DNA of 64,000 nucleotides. Source: Rhinopithecus roxellana. Lineage: Eukaryota > Chordata > Mammalia > Primates > Cercopithecidae. Position 1 is the stretch's first letter. Every line of letters starts with the position of its first letter. The stretch is from the NCBI RefSeq assembly GCF_007565055.1, contig NC_044553.1, positions 105,003,858 through 105,067,857 of the forward strand, given 5' to 3'. Below, piece after piece: positions 9,876 through 22,620 of the stretch. The notes beneath the pieces are model-generated. The model was not told where the DNA came from and did not search any database. It was given only the letters and a program-made list of their open reading frames with translations. The position numbers were made by a program, and so were the translations under genes.

Positions 9876-10012
9876 CTTTGGGAAGATGATGCTGTCCATG
9901 TCATCACTGGGTGAATGAAAGAGGTCAGAATCACTCCCAGATTCTCTTTTAAGTACACCTTGTTTTGAGGTGCACACTCTGCCCAGTCTAACATCCAGGA
10001 AGTTCTCACATT
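9876..10012 (-). CDS. AKAP13: AKAP13 internal exon (137 bp)
   Basis: Internal AKAP13 exon. Acceptor CTCTTTTTCAG precedes 10012; donor AAAG|GTATTG follows 9876. It begins with two bases that complete a Glu codon carried from the upstream exon, then reads CENFLDVRLGRVCTSKQG, VLKRESGSDSDLFHSPSDD and MDSIIFPK, ending in phase 0 where the 371-bp exon starts. I recognise this as AKAP13 between the PKA-anchoring helix and the zinc finger. There is no folded domain; it is acidic and Ser/Asp-rich. VRLGRVC differs slightly from human as I recall it. The intron just downstream carries a short segment (9847-9864) repeated at 8290-8307. Introns either side are about 9.2 kb and 6.3 kb. Confidence 0.95.
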
Positions 10013-10689
10013 CTGAAAAAGAGAATTTATTCACCAATATTGAAAATAAAACAAAAAACAAAAAGAACCACTTCCTTTTCACCCCAGCAACCAGTCTTTT
10101 AAATCTCTCTCTCACTCTTTTCTTTTCCTTTCCTTCTTGTTTATTTTTTTTTCAATATCAAAAAGCTATAAAGGACACAGTCTAATTAGTAGTTCTGCTA
10201 CTCCAATTCTAGGTTGATATAGCTCCTACAGGACAATCATGCATCTACCATGTTTGTATTAGGTACAGAAAGATGAAAGGATGATTTAGAAGCATATTCT
10301 ACTTCTATTTAGATACCTGAACGGTAATGTTTTCCTCGTAGTAGTTAGGGAATTTTTTTTCTTTTGTCTTCAAAATCCAAAGTCTTTTACTAGCAACTAT
10401 GTGATGCGGTTTGTTTTAAACTTACAGGTTCTACTGAGTAATAACAGAAATATAATTTAACTTTTCTTACCATAAATAGCTCTTAAATTGGGGGCATAAT
10501 GTGCCAAAGTGGAAAAATATATCATTTAGAATCTGTTTTCAGTTCAATAACTAGAACAGGGACCCTGGCAAGCCAGAGGGAGGGGTCTGTGACAGAAATA
10601 CTACCTTGGTATATGGAGGGAGCCTAAAAACTTAGTAGCTTGAAATAAGCAAGATACTCTCTCTTATTAACTTTGCTTTTTTGTTTTGT
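10013..10689. other. AKAP13: AKAP13 intron, no recognised feature
   Basis: Pyrimidine-rich stretch TCTCTCTCACTCTTTTCTTT around 10105. No named repeat. Confidence 0.55.
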
Positions 10690-10889
10690 GTTGTTTATTT
10701 TTAGATAGGTTTTCGTTCTGTTGCCCAGCCTGTAGTGCAGTGGCATGATCTCAGCTCACTTCAACCTCTGCCTCCTGGGCTCAAGCAATCCTCACACCTT
10801 ACCCTCCCAAGTAGCTGGGACTGCAGGCACATGCCACCAAGCCCGGTTTATTTTTTGTAAAGATGGGGTTTTGGCATGTTGCCCAGGCT
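10690..10889 (-). mobile_element. Truncated Alu (AluJ-like)
   Basis: From the T-rich side through GGTTTTGGCATGTTGCCCAG, then stops; the Alu 5' part is missing. Confidence 0.85.
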
Positions 10890-11011
10890 ATTAACTTTGT
10901 AAACAAAAGTGACATGTGACTGGGTACTATACGGTTAAAGGGATTTGTAGATGGTGAAACCAAGAACCCAAGTCCATTACTGAGTGGATATGAGCTTCCT
11001 TCAAGAAGTTT

Positions 11012-11241
11012 TTGCAACCTCCGCCTCCCGGGTTCAAGCGATTCTCCTGCTTCAGCCTCTTGAGTAGCTGGGACTACAGGCATGTGTCACCAGGCTTGGC
11101 TAATTTTTTTTTTTTGTATTTTTAGTAGAAATGAGGTTTCACCGTGTTAGCCAGGATGGTCTCCATCTCCTGACTTTGTGATCCACCTGCCTCAGCCTCC
11201 CAAAGTGCTGGGATTACAGGCGTGAGCCAATGGGCCTGGCC
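11012..11241 (-). mobile_element. Alu lacking its 3' end
   Basis: GCAACCTCCGCCTCCCGGGT to AATGGGCCTGGCC. No poly-T end. Separated by 26 bp from the next Alu in the opposite orientation. Confidence 0.9.
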
Positions 11242-11267
11242 CTAAGAAGTTCTAAAGATAAAGTCAT

Positions 11268-11572
11268 GGCCAGGCATGGTGGCTCAAGCCTGTAATCCCA
11301 GCGCTTTGGGAGGCTGAGGCAGGAGGAGCACCTGAGGCCAGAAGTTTGAGAACAGCCTGGCCAACATGGTGAAACCCTATCTCTACTAAAAATACAAAAA
11401 ATTAGCCAGGCTTGGTGGCAGGTGCCTGCAATCCCAGCTACTTGGGAGGCTGAGGCAGGAGAATCGCTTGAACCCGGGAAGCAGAGGCTGCAGTGAGCCA
11501 AGATCACGCCACTGCACTCCAGCCTAGGTGACACAGAGCGACTTCATTTCAGAAAAAAAAAAAAAAAAAAAA
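11268..11572 (+). mobile_element. Alu SINE (AluS-like)
   Basis: GGCCAGGCATGGTGGCTCAA to an A tail. Flanks AAAGATAAAGTCATG and AAAGATAAAAGTCATG. Confidence 0.95.
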
Positions 11573-13394
11573 GATAAAAGTCATGCATCTCTGTTTTTGT
11601 AAGCAAGTTAATGTGTTATTTGGACAACCAGGTAGGCATGCTTTATCAAATTTGTAGGTGACACTAAGTGATGAGGGACTGGGCAGGAAACCTGGCTATC
11701 TAGGAGTTAAAGAGAACTCTACTTGGGGGAAGCAAATTCAAGAGGAACTGATAGTACAAGGTGATGACAAAACCAAAGAAACACTAATAGTTTTAGTCTC
11801 TATTAGTAAATAGTACACTGGCATCCAAAACGGGAACAGTCCTGTCACTATGTGCCATCCAGACCACACCTTTGGGATTGTACTTGTTCCTAAATAACAT
11901 CTAAAGTAGAACACTGATAAACAAAAATGTGTATGTAGTAATGGGGTCACGACAGTCAAAACATCTGAGATACATTCAGCTTACTGAGGAGCTTGAAGAA
12001 AATGTGCCTAAAGACGGTCACAGATTCCCTCTGTGCTGTTCCAGGGGCAGAACAAAGACCAGTGAGTGTGAGCTACAGAGCTTCACTAAAACGGGGCTTC
12101 TTGGCAATAGCTTGGGTGCCCCATAAAGTAGTGACTATCACTTTACCAGAAGGGTTTTGGAACAGAGAATGACTATGTCAAGATATTACAGAAAAGGTAT
12201 CTGCACAGAGAGGGAAGTAAGGGCTGGACTAGATAACTTCCAGTGTCTCCTTCGATTATTAGATTCCATGCTTAGATAATTATGTTGTCTCTGTGTGTTG
12301 AAACTGGGAAGAAATAGCTGTTCTAATGAACAATTAATTAGTGATAATCACTGAATTATCTGCCCTGGTAGCTTAGAGCAAGGGTCAAGGATGCACTGCA
12401 TTGCTATAGGTCATAAATCGCTAGTCAATCAAATGATTTTTTCTACTAGTTAAGCATCTGGCTAAATACTGGGGAGTATTCAAATAAAAAGAAATGTTTA
12501 GTGTTGGCGGGAAGGCAGTTTACTGTCTTGTGGCAGAAATAAACATATTAGAAGACAATTTCAATGAAGAATTACACAAAAAAATGCCATCGGAAGTGAG
12601 ACAGGGCTCATGGATGAATCTGAAAATCTTTCAGTTAAAAAAAATCACCTTAGTCTGTTTCAGTCTTGGTTCAAACTATTTCGGAGAGTGTTAGTTCAAT
12701 GGGAACAGCTCTGCCTTTAGCCGAATGGAAACTATGGGTATTCTGGAGAATTTTTTTCACATTTCCTAGAGTATGTAGTAACCCAAGAGGAGTTGGTGGG
12801 TGTGATCTACTCCTTCTCCTTTCCCTGCTTGAAAAAATAAAAAAATGCCTTTCCGTGGTTGAGGGAAAAATAGGGGGGCTGGCCAAGAAAAGAAAGGGCT
12901 GTCACAGCAACTACACTGAGCTGCTCGCTGTCCAGCTGGCCCTCTAACAGACCACGTCCAAATTCCAGACTGGAAAACAAACTAGCTCATGATATTCGAA
13001 TGGAAAATTCACAGGGAAGATCCAGATTCAGCCCTGGTAGGAATACTTCACCCAGAAAATAAATTCAAGCCAGCACTACAAGGGATAACAAACCAAGTTT
13101 GGGATGAGAGTCTACTCTGTGAGATAAAGCTGACTGCTGAGGAAGGGAAGAGAGAAAAGTACAGAAAGAAGGACCAAGGTGGAGAGAGAGGGACCATAAA
13201 CCATTATAACCCCCCAACGTCATGGGGCAGAGGGAGGTGGGGGAAATCCCTAAAGGCGGAGCTAATCCACACCCTGTGTCACATGTATTGGTAAGTTTTC
13301 AATATTAATAAAATCTTTTCTTTCCTTCTATATGTTCCCTTCCTACTGAATAAAGGGGAGCAGCATATCTAAGTGTAAACAAGAGTAAAGATCT
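11573..13394. other. AKAP13: AKAP13 intron, no recognised feature
   Basis: About 1.8 kb with only short frames of unknown, probably chance, origin (for example a 101-codon plus frame at 12989-13294). No repeat family recognised. Confidence 0.5.
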
Positions 13395-13560
13395 CTGGTT
13401 TTCGAGTTAGATTCATCAGGCTTCAATCTAGGTCTGACTACTTAATAGAAGAAAAATTCCAGGCAAGAAGTAATTTCACCCCTCTCAGTTGCCATTTCCA
13501 TAACAGTGACAAGAGATGATCGTACTTCCCTAAAGGAGTCATAGTGACAGAAATAATTTA
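13395..13560 (+). repeat. MIR SINE fragment
   Basis: CTCTGGTTTTCGAGTTAGAT, TTCAATCTAGGTCTGACTAC and CCTCTCAGTTGCCATTTCCA match MIR in order. Confidence 0.6.
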
Positions 13561-13982
13561 TACATAGAGTAAACAGAACTCTGGTTTCCACCACATAGCA
13601 GGTGTGTGATATATGTATGTATCTAATGAAGTTAAGGCTTCATTAACATTTAATGTATGATTCAGTAAGTACCCAGATGACAGTACCTTAAAGATGGGCA
13701 CAGGCAGGGCCAGTCCCATTTTATGACCCATATGTAAATTTGTCTATAATTTTTGTGTACTGAGCTATTAGCTTTTTAGAATACAAACTTTTTAAAAGGT
13801 GTTATCTAGTCATTTGGTTTTAAAACGACATATATGCCAACAAACTGTTATTGGGGAAGGGCAGGAAAACACACTGCTGACATCCTGTGGCCTCTGTTAT
13901 GTCATCCTAATCATAATTCTATCTTGTAATTTGTCCATTATTAAAGAGTATACAAAGTGATTTTAAAAGACAGTAGTATCTT
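13561..13982. other. AKAP13: AKAP13 intron, no recognised feature
   Basis: Nothing recognised. Confidence 0.55.
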
Positions 13983-14310
13983 GGCTAGGTGCGGTTGCTC
14001 ATGCCTGTAATCCCAGAACTTTGGGAGGACGAGGCGGATGGATCACGAGGTCAGGAGATTGAGACCATCCTGGCTAACACAGTGAAACCCCGTCTCTACT
14101 AAAAATACAAAAAAATTAGCTGGGTGTGGTGGTGGGCACCTGTAGTCCCAACTACTTGGGAGGCTAAGGCAAGAGAATGGTGTGAACCCGGGAGGCGGAG
14201 CTTGCAGTGGGCCGAGACCGTGCCACTGCACTCCAGCCTGGGGAACAGAAGAAAAAAAAAAAAACCTGTCTCCAAAAAAAAAAAAAAACAAACAAACAAA
14301 AACAAAAAAA
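13983..14310 (+). mobile_element. Alu SINE (Y-like)
   Basis: GGCTAGGTGCGGTTGCTCAT to a compound A-rich tail with AAACAAACAAAC. Its left flank AAAGACAGTAGTATCTT recurs as AAAGACAGTATCTT after the next, opposite Alu. Confidence 0.94.
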
Positions 14311-14316
14311 CTCTGT

Positions 14317-14600
14317 TATTTATTTATTTATTTGAGACAGAGTCTCGCTCTGTCGCCCAGGCTGGATCTTGGCTAACTGCAACCTCCGCCTCCTGGGTTC
14401 AAGTGATTCTTCTGCCTCAGCCTCCTGAGTAGCTGGGGCTACAGGCGCGTGCCACCACACCCGGCTAATTTTTGTATTTTTAGTAGAGACAGGGGTTTCA
14501 CCATATTGGCCAGGCTGGTCTCGAACTCCTGATCTTGTGATCTGCCCGCCTCAGCCTCCCCAAGTTTTGGGATTACAGGCATGAGACACCTTGCCCGGCC
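14317..14600 (-). mobile_element. Alu inserted in the tail of the preceding Alu
   Basis: TTATTTATTTATTTGAGACA to CACCTTGCCCGGCC. The two Alus meet tail to tail, and the outer duplication brackets both, so this copy probably landed in the A tail of the first. Confidence 0.92.
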
Positions 14601-15549
14601 AAAAGACAGTATCTTATTTGGTCTAATGCTATTGCTCTCTTGAGGAAGTGTTTATGAAGTGAAATAGAGAAACCTGCAAAACAAAGTACCTGGGATTCGC
14701 AAAAACACTATGCCTAAAATCAAAATCTCAGGTCTGAAGCTCAGTGGCATAATTCTGATCTGCAACTTTGTTAAATTGAGATTTTAAAATAATTACTTTA
14801 AAAAGACTAAATCACTTATGCTCGGGGTTAGCGTGTACAGTAGGTCTACAGAATTCAAAATTGTGTCCTGGGGAAAATGTCCAGGGGTTCAAAAATCATT
14901 TCTCTAAATATAGAAATTAAACTATGATGTGTGGAGATCTTTCCTTCCTATGAATATTCAAACTGTGAGCAACCTCATTTAACCTTTACTTGGCAGAAAG
15001 TTTCACTCTTGGGTGGTTGTAATTACACTTTTAGAAAAAGCCCCAAACAATTTAAGGAACCAAAACACAGTAGTAAGTGATACACATTTAAGTAGTAGGT
15101 TCTAGGAGGCTACATGGGGGAAGTGTCAGCTAAATCTGTGAACGGGGCCAATCTTGTAAAACTTGGACCCTGAACACGACTATAGCATAATATCCTTAAC
15201 TACTCTCAAAAAATGAGACAAAAATAGAGAAAAACACTTTTCATATTTGTTTTCAATTATTTCCTTTGTAGTAAAGTCAGAGAGTTGAGAATCAATAGGA
15301 AACTGCTCTGGAGTTAGAGGATTCAAAACAATTTGTTTTTAAATTTAACACTACTGGAGGGTATCTACACGTAAACTATTTCTAAAAGACCTGCAAATGA
15401 AGACTAGGTAATTTTTAAAGCTGGGCAGTAAAAATTGGAAAGGCAAACAGAGGCTTGTTGGGTAAAACAGACTAAAAAAACTCAGAATGCAAATTACTAG
15501 TATTCACTTAGCAGCCATAGGAACAGGCACAGGGATTACTCATCGTGTC
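14601..15549. other. AKAP13: AKAP13 intron, no recognised feature
   Basis: About 950 bp of unassigned intron. Confidence 0.5.
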
Positions 15550-15730
15550 ATCCGTACTACACCCTCAAAATTAGACAAGCTACTAATACTTTACGGATGG
15601 GAGGGAGACAATGTAGCACACAGACATTAGGGAACATACTTTACGTCACACAGAGTTAGAGGCTGGACCTGGTTTAAAAGTTGGGAATCCCAACTAACCA
15701 GAAGCCATGTGCTGTGCCATTAACAAGGTC
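15550..15730 (-). repeat. Possible MIR fragment
   Basis: ACTTTACGGATGGGAGGGAG and CACACAGAGTTAGAGGCTGG resemble reverse MIR. Diverged. Confidence 0.4.
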
Positions 15731-15819
15731 TTAAGAGCACTGTACCCTCAAGTGTTGTTAGAAATAACTCAAAGATACTTAAGGAAAGACTTAATTCCTG
15801 ACCATGCGTCCAAAGTGTA

Positions 15820-16005
15820 ATGGTTCTCAACCTTGGGTACACGTAGGGTAACCAAAGGAGCTTATAAAGATTTTGATATCTAGGCCACACCCCACTCAAC
15901 TAAATCAGAGTATCTGGAGGTAGGACCCAGGCATGTGTATATTTTTAAAGCTTGCTCAGCCAGATGATTCCAATGTACAGTCAAAATTGAGAACCTCAGG
16001 TATGG
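15820..16005 (+). mobile_element. MER5A-like hAT MITE
   Basis: Starts TGGTTCTCAACCTTGG and ends AAAATTGAGAACCTC, an inverted terminal repeat. Inside are TATCTAGGCCACACCCCACT and TAGGACCCAGGCATGTGTAT, matching MER5A. The strand is nominal since the element is near palindromic. Confidence 0.85.
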
Positions 16006-16306
16006 TTCTTAATAGTAGATTTATACTTTTGCCAGATTAAAAAACCTATGTCATATGTATATGCACAGCACAGATGCCTTCACAAATGAATGAATCATAA
16101 AGGCACCTATGATGTCCGTTACCAGCAAAATAAAATCCAGGTAATTACATGTGCTCATCTTCAACTGTAAGACAAAATGCCTACAAAGCCAAATCACATA
16201 TATCCCTTCCACTGATGTACTGTATAATATGCTAAGGAAGGGCAGATCTCCAAATAAAACGATTTGTTAGAGTGGGCCTGCAGCTCCAGAAAATGAATGA
16301 GCTTAC

Positions 16307-16382
16307 CTGGGCTCTGCTTGGAAGCCAAAAGAGATGCTGCATCAGGGCATGGCTCTATTGTACACCAGTTTTCTCGGTTTAT
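16307..16382 (-). CDS. AKAP13: AKAP13 internal exon (76 bp)
   Basis: Internal AKAP13 exon. Acceptor TTTTCCTTTTCTTTCAG precedes ATA at 16382; donor CCAG|GTAAGC follows 16307. It encodes INRENWCTIEPCPDAAS then LLASKQSP plus one base, whose codon is completed as Glu by the next exon at 10012. In full-length AKAP13 as I recall it, this INRENW segment follows the sequence ending MKQGPMTQA; that upstream exon is not visible in the window. It enters in phase 0, so it can also follow the candidate first exon at 36454-36534, which ends in phase 0. It is the common entry point for long and short isoforms. Confidence 0.95.
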
Positions 16383-16708
16383 CTGAAAGAAAAGGAAAAC
16401 ACTGTGTTTCAGTCACTGAAGTAATGTGAGATAATTTTATAGGTGCCAAAATTATGTCAACTGTACCAACATTCCTATCTTTTTATTTAATACAGGGTGA
16501 GCAAACATGTCAAGGGAAAAAAAATTTTTTTCACACTATAACCACAGCAATCTATACTCAAGGCTCTAAAGAGGTTGTCATTGTCAATAAAAATTAGGCA
16601 TACAAAAGTAAGAGGAAAAGATACACAAAGATGAAGGCCATAGTGTAGGCCAAGGGTAAAATAAAAAAAGTTAACATATGAAATTGACTAAATATTAAAA
16701 CACATATT

Positions 16709-16995
16709 TGGTGTGGCTCATGCCTCTAATCTCAACACTTTGGGAGGCTGAGGTGGATTGCTTGAGGCCAGGAGTTCAAGACAAGTCTGGCCAACATGGC
16801 GAAACCCCATCTCTACTAAAATACAAAAATTACCTACGCATGGTGGTGGTACGTGCCTATTATAATCCCAGCTACTCAGGAGGCTGAGGCACAATAATTG
16901 CTTAAACCCGGGAGGCAGATGTTGCAGTGAGAGTCGCATCACTGCACTCCACCCTGGGTGACAGAGCAAAACGCCGTCTCAAAAAAAAAAAAAAA
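16709..16995 (+). mobile_element. Alu SINE, lightly 5' truncated
   Basis: TGGTGTGGCTCATGCCTCTA to an A tail at 16981-16995. Confidence 0.9.
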
Positions 16996-17546
16996 GGCTC
17001 AGAGGGGTAGCTGAAGTAATAAATAGCAGGACTGGTACTGGAATGCCAAGTCTGTATTATTCTAAAAAGCAAAAACTTCCCCCCTCCTCATAAATTAAAA
17101 AAAATTTAAATATAGCCTTTATACCTCCCAACCATCTTAACATTACAATTCTCTACTTTGATTAAATTTTAAATTTTTAAAATTACCATTGAAGATTTCA
17201 ATACTCCTCTCTTAGTTTATTGATAAAACAAATAGAAACAAAATCAGCAAGATAGAGAAAACCTGAAAAACCTCAACCAATCTGACCTAACACAATATAG
17301 AATACTCCATCCAATAACAGCATAAGACACATTCTTCTCAAGTGCACTTGGAATGTTCATAGTCTATCACACAAAACAAACCTCAAATAAAACAAACATA
17401 TTCTGTAGCACAAAACAAGTCTCAAATATAAGAAAATTAAAATAAAAAGTATGCTCGGTGATCAAAACAGTATTAAATCAGAAATCCAAAACAAAAGATT
17501 GGAAAAAACTCAAATATTTGAAAAAAATTTAAAAAACTTCTAAATA

Positions 17547-17852
17547 GGCTGGGCGCGGTGATTCACGCCTGTAATCCCAGCACTTTGGGAGGCCGAGACA
17601 GGTGGATCACAAGGTCAGGATACCGAGACCATCCTGGCTAACATGGTGAAATCCAGTCTCTACTAAAAATATATATAAAAAATCAGCTATGCATGGTGGT
17701 GGGCGCCTGTAGTCCCAGCTATTCAGGAGGCTGAGGCAGGAGAATGGCATGAACCCGGGAGGCAGAGCTTGCAGTGAGTGGAGATTACGCCACTGCACTC
17801 CAGTCTGGGTGACAGAGATAAAAAAATAAAAATATTAAATAAATAAATAAAC
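17547..17852 (+). mobile_element. Alu SINE inside L1
   Basis: GGCTGGGCGCGGTGATTCAC to an ATAAATAAATAAA tail. Duplication ACTTCTAAATA at 17536-17546 and 17853-17863. Confidence 0.95.
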
Positions 17853-18802
17853 ACTTCTAAATAACCCAATGAATCAAAGTATATTAAGAAAAATAAGAAA
17901 ATGTTCTGAATTGAATACAAATTAAAACACCACATATAAAAATTTGTGGATAGAACTAAAGCAGTGCTAACAGCAATATTTATAACACTACATGCCTGTA
18001 TTAGAACACAAGGTTTCAAATCAGTGATCTAAACTTCTACCTTACGAAACTAGAAAAAGAGGAGTAAATTAACCCAAAGCAAGCAGGATAAAGAAAATAA
18101 AGAACAGAAATCAATGAAATAGAAAACAGAAGAACAATAAAATCAATGAAACCAAAAGCTGGTTCCTTAAAAGGGTCAATAATATCAATACAACTCTGGC
18201 GAGGCTAATCAAAAAAGAAAAGCTACAAATGACAGAAATCAGGAATTACAGAGCGACACCATTACAGATCCTATAGATATTGAAAAAATAAAGAAATATT
18301 ATGAACATTACTGTAATAAGTTCATCAAGTTGGATGAAATAGTAGCATTCCATGACACTATACAAACTATCAAAATTCACTCAAGAAAACACAGATAATC
18401 TAAATAGCCTTATTCTATTAAAGCAATTGAATCCATAGTTTAAAACTCTATTACAAGGAAAACTTCAGGCCTAGATGACTTCAGTGGTGAATGCCACCAA
18501 ACATTTAAGAAAGAAATGTCAACTCTACACAAGCTCTTACAGAAAACACAAGAAAAGTATTCACAATGCAGCTCATTTTATGAGCCTAGCATTACTCTGA
18601 AATCAAAACCAGAGAGATATAAGAAAACTACAGATCAATATTCCTTAGGAATATAGATGCAAAAAACCTTAACAAAATTTTAGGTTAATGGAATCCAGCA
18701 ATATCCCAGGAATGTAAGGTTGGTTTAGCACTTGAAAAATCAGTTTATTAACAGACCAAAAAACTCATGAACTAATGATCATCATTAGATCGAAAGAATC
18801 TG

Positions 18803-19106
18803 GGGCCGGGAGCGGTAGCTCAAGCCTGTAATCCCAGTACTTTGGGAGGCCGAGGCAGGCGGATCACTTCAGGTCAGGAGTTCAAGATTAGCCTGGCCAA
18901 CATGGTGAAACCACGTCTCTACTAAAAATACAAAAATTAGCCAGGTGTGGTGGTGGGTCTCTGTAATCCCAGCTACTAGGGAGCCTGAGGCATGAGAATC
19001 ACTGGAACCCAGGAGGCAGAGGTTGCAGTGAGCTGTGATTGTGCCACTCAACACCAGTCTGGGCAACAAAGCAAGAATCTGACTCAAAGGAAAAAAAAAA
19101 AAAAAA
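18803..19106 (+). mobile_element. Alu SINE inside L1
   Basis: GGGCCGGGAGCGGTAGCTCA to an A tail. The L1 reading resumes at about 19107 with GTCAGCAAAATTCAACATCT. Confidence 0.94.
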
Positions 19107-21215
19107 GTCAGCAAAATTCAACATCTATTCATGATAAAAACTCTCAGAACACTAGGAAGAGAAAGGAAATTACTCAAACTGACAAAGGCATCTATAAAAA
19201 ACCTATGGTTAACATTATATTTACTGGTGAAAGACTAAATGCTTTCATTCTGAGATCAGTAACCAAAGATATCCATTCTCATCACTTTTATTCAACAATA
19301 TTCTGGAGGTCCTAGCCAGTGCAGTAAAGCAGAAAAAGAAAGAAAACGCATACCATTGGAAAGAAGAAGTCAAACTTGGTTTATTGACAAATGGCAGTGA
19401 CTGCCTATGTAGAAAATGCTAAGGAATCTATACAAATACTGGAATAAATAATGTATTAATAAAAGCAAGGTTGCCAGACACAAAGCAACATTTAAAAAAA
19501 GCAATGCTAGATCTTTATACTAGCAAAGAGCAATTAGAAATTGAAATTAAAAGTAAAAGCAATACCATTTACAAAAGCCTCAATAAATACAAAATAATTA
19601 GGGATAATTTTAAGAAAATATGAGTAAGACTCATACTCTGAAACCTTTATAAAACACTACTGAGAAAAAATTAAAGCAGACTTAAATAAATACAGACATA
19701 CCATGTTTACAGATCAGAAGACTCAATACAGTTGTTAATTGTCCTCAAATTGATCACTACATGATTTCAAGACTTACTATAAAAGCTGCACTAACCAAAC
19801 CTGCGTGATATTAAAAGGCAGACATATAAATCAATGTCAGAGAAGAGAGAATCCACAAACAGATCTTCACAGATATGGCCCACTGATTTTGACAAAGATG
19901 CCAAGATATTTTAATGAGGAAAAAATAGTCTTATGAACAAATGATGCTATAACAACTGGATACAAATATGTAAACAAACAAATAAAACTCCCCAAGATCT
20001 AAAATCTTACCCCAAACCTTACCACCTATAAAAATGAACTCAGAATAGATTATATATCTAAATGTTCAACCTAAAACTAAAAAACTCCTTTTAGAAGATG
20101 GAGTGAAACACTTTTATGGGACCTTGAGTTACACAAAGATTTCTTAAATACTACATTTTTTAAAACATGAAAAAAAAAAAAAATAAATCTTTGTCAACCT
20201 TAAAAACTTTTACTCCTCAAAAGTCATTGTTAGGAAAACAAAAAGGCAAACTAAAAACTGAAGGAAAATATTTATAAAACAATTATCTGCTAAGAACTCC
20301 TACCCAGAATATTTAAAAATAAAACAAAACAAACTCTTACAATGCAATAACAAAGCAACGTGATTTTTTAAATGGGTAAAAGATTTGAATAAACATTTCA
20401 TTTAAAAAGATGCACAAAAGGCAGATAAGAAAAAAAAAAAAAAGATACCCAACTTCGTTAATTCACAGGAAAACGTAAATTAAAATCCCAAGGACATACC
20501 AACAGGCATCCATTACAACAGTCAAAATTTGAGACTGGTAATACCAAATGTTGGCAAAGATGTGGAGCAACCAGAACACAGAACTGTTGCTGAAAGAATG
20601 CAAAATAGTACTGCCATTTTGGGAAAGCGGTTTAGCAGTTTTTCATAATGTCAAACATATACTTACATACAACATAGCATCCCATTCATTTACCAAAGAA
20701 GAATCAAAACCTACTGTCACACAAAGACTTGCACTGGAATTTTTAAAGCACTTTAATTCATGAGAGCTCCTAATTAGAAACAGTCCAGATTGCCATCAAA
20801 TGGTAAATGGAGAAGCAAATTGTAATATATCCATACAATGCTATAGACTCACAGTAAGAAGAAATGAACTGCTGATACCAACAACATGGATGAATCTCAA
20901 GAGTATTATGGTAAGTTAAAAAAAAAAAAAAAAGCCAGACTCAAAAGACTACTTATTGTATGGTTCTGTCTATGCAATATTTAGAAAAGGCAAACCTAGA
21001 GTAGCAAGAAAACATTAGTGATCAGCAGGGACTGAAGGAGAGGACTGACTACAGGGAGACAGAACAGAACTTCTGAACTGACAGAAATGTTCCTATTATG
21101 ATGCGGTAGTGATTACACAATTTAAATATTTGTCAAAGCTCACCAAACTATAAACTTATATTGGTTAATTTTGTTGTATGGAAATTTATACCAGAATAAA
21201 GCTGAAAACAAATAC

Positions 21216-22332
21216 ATTCTCAAAAACAGAAGCATAAAATATAAGATTAATTTTAGTCTTCACAATTCCCAAGCACCTTAACATTATAACCCTTTAATCA
21301 TTAAAACTGACATACTCAGATGTAATTCTAAATAATATGAGCAGAAATATCTAAACAAACTACCAAGTAGTTGTGAATATTTGTATGCTCAAAGACAGAA
21401 GCCTTGCTTTTATTCAATAATCTCTAAAATATATTTCTGATCACTTCAGTGAGAAGATATTAAACTCTTCTGCTGTTAAAGATCAACAGTTTTTACTGTA
21501 TACGCTAAGTGGCAGAAGGCAGAAGACAGAAAGCTAGAGGACATTTTGTCAAATTATAACTGTTTGACAACAAAACAAATGAAAGGAATTAAACTGCTTG
21601 CAAAAAACCAGGCAAACTAGAACCACATGAAACAAAACACTTTATCATTTGCTCTGTTCAGCTATTTTACTATTGTACTATTACAGAGAGGAAAAACAGC
21701 AGGAACCAGGGGCCATCACGGTTTCAGTTTCTGGTGTGTTACAAAATGATGCCAAAAATTTAAAAGTACTCCTGAATGGAACTGAATCTTCAGCAGGTGC
21801 CCTGGGATTACACATATTAAAAAATATCCTTTCTGAAATGTACTTTAAGGTGTGCACAATAAGGAAGTAACCACAAATTCTGTAACTTTACCAACACCCT
21901 ATCCACATCTTTCAAAGAATTGAAACAACACATTTTCTTTAAAAAAAAAAAAAAAAAAAAAGTCATTTAGAGAATTTTCTCTTAATTTCAAACTGCATTT
22001 CATTTGAAATGAGCCAAATTTTACTTATTGTGAGTAAGTTTATCTGCTAATAGAACCACTGTACTGCAATACAAAACTACACTTTTAAGCTGGAAGGGAA
22101 AATATTACTCCCCATCCCCCCCACCATTATTCCTGTAATAAGAAGAGGCTGCATGAAGACAGCAACAAGTTTAGATAGTTAACAGAAATAAAAGAGCTCA
22201 GATGATCCTTTAGTGACAAGTAAAGAATCTGCAAATGAACAACTACAAATTACCATATTACTGTCTCCTACCATGACCTTCAACAAGTTTTTTGGCCAAC
22301 ATTTTAGAAAACCCTATTAAAATTCTATTTCT
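21216..22332. other. AKAP13: AKAP13 intron, no recognised feature
   Basis: Unassigned intron with a 20-base A run near 21942. The 73-codon frame at 21649-21870 is not recognised. Confidence 0.5.
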
Positions 22333-22620
22333 GCTGGGCGCGGTGGCTCATGCTTGTAATCCCAGCACTTTAGGAGGCTGAGGCAGGGGGATCACAAAGT
22401 CAGGAGTTCAAGACTATCCTGGCTAACATAGTGAAACCGTCTCTACTAAAAAAATACAAAAATTATCTGGGTGTGGTGGCATGTGCCTGTAATCCCAGCT
22501 ACTTGGGAGGCTGAGACAGGAGAATCGCTTGAACCAGGGAGTCAGAGGCTGCAGTGAGCCGAGATCGGGCCACAGCACTCCGGCCTGGCAACAGAGCAAG
22601 ACTCTGTTTCAAAAAAAAAT
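22333..22620 (+). mobile_element. Alu SINE
   Basis: GCTGGGCGCGGTGGCTCATG to a short A tail. Flanks AAAATTCTATTTCT and AAAATTATATTTCT. Confidence 0.93.

Larger units (their letters stand above)
17110..21215 (+). mobile_element. Old L1 ORF2 body and 3' end, cut by two Alus
   Basis: Sense L1 with many stops. Recognisable blocks in order: GATTTCAATACTCCTCTCTT, AGTGCACTTGGAATGTTCAT, AAAACTTCAGGCCTAGATGA (reverse-transcriptase region), ACTCTCAGAACACTAGGAAG, TCCTAGCCAGTGCAGTAAAG, then ATGGATGAATCTCAAGAGTA and a 3' UTR ending near AATAAAGCTGAAAACA. Alus at 17547-17852 and 18803-19106 interrupt it. It belongs to the L1M/older L1P age class; exact subfamily not called. 5' truncated. Confidence 0.9.
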
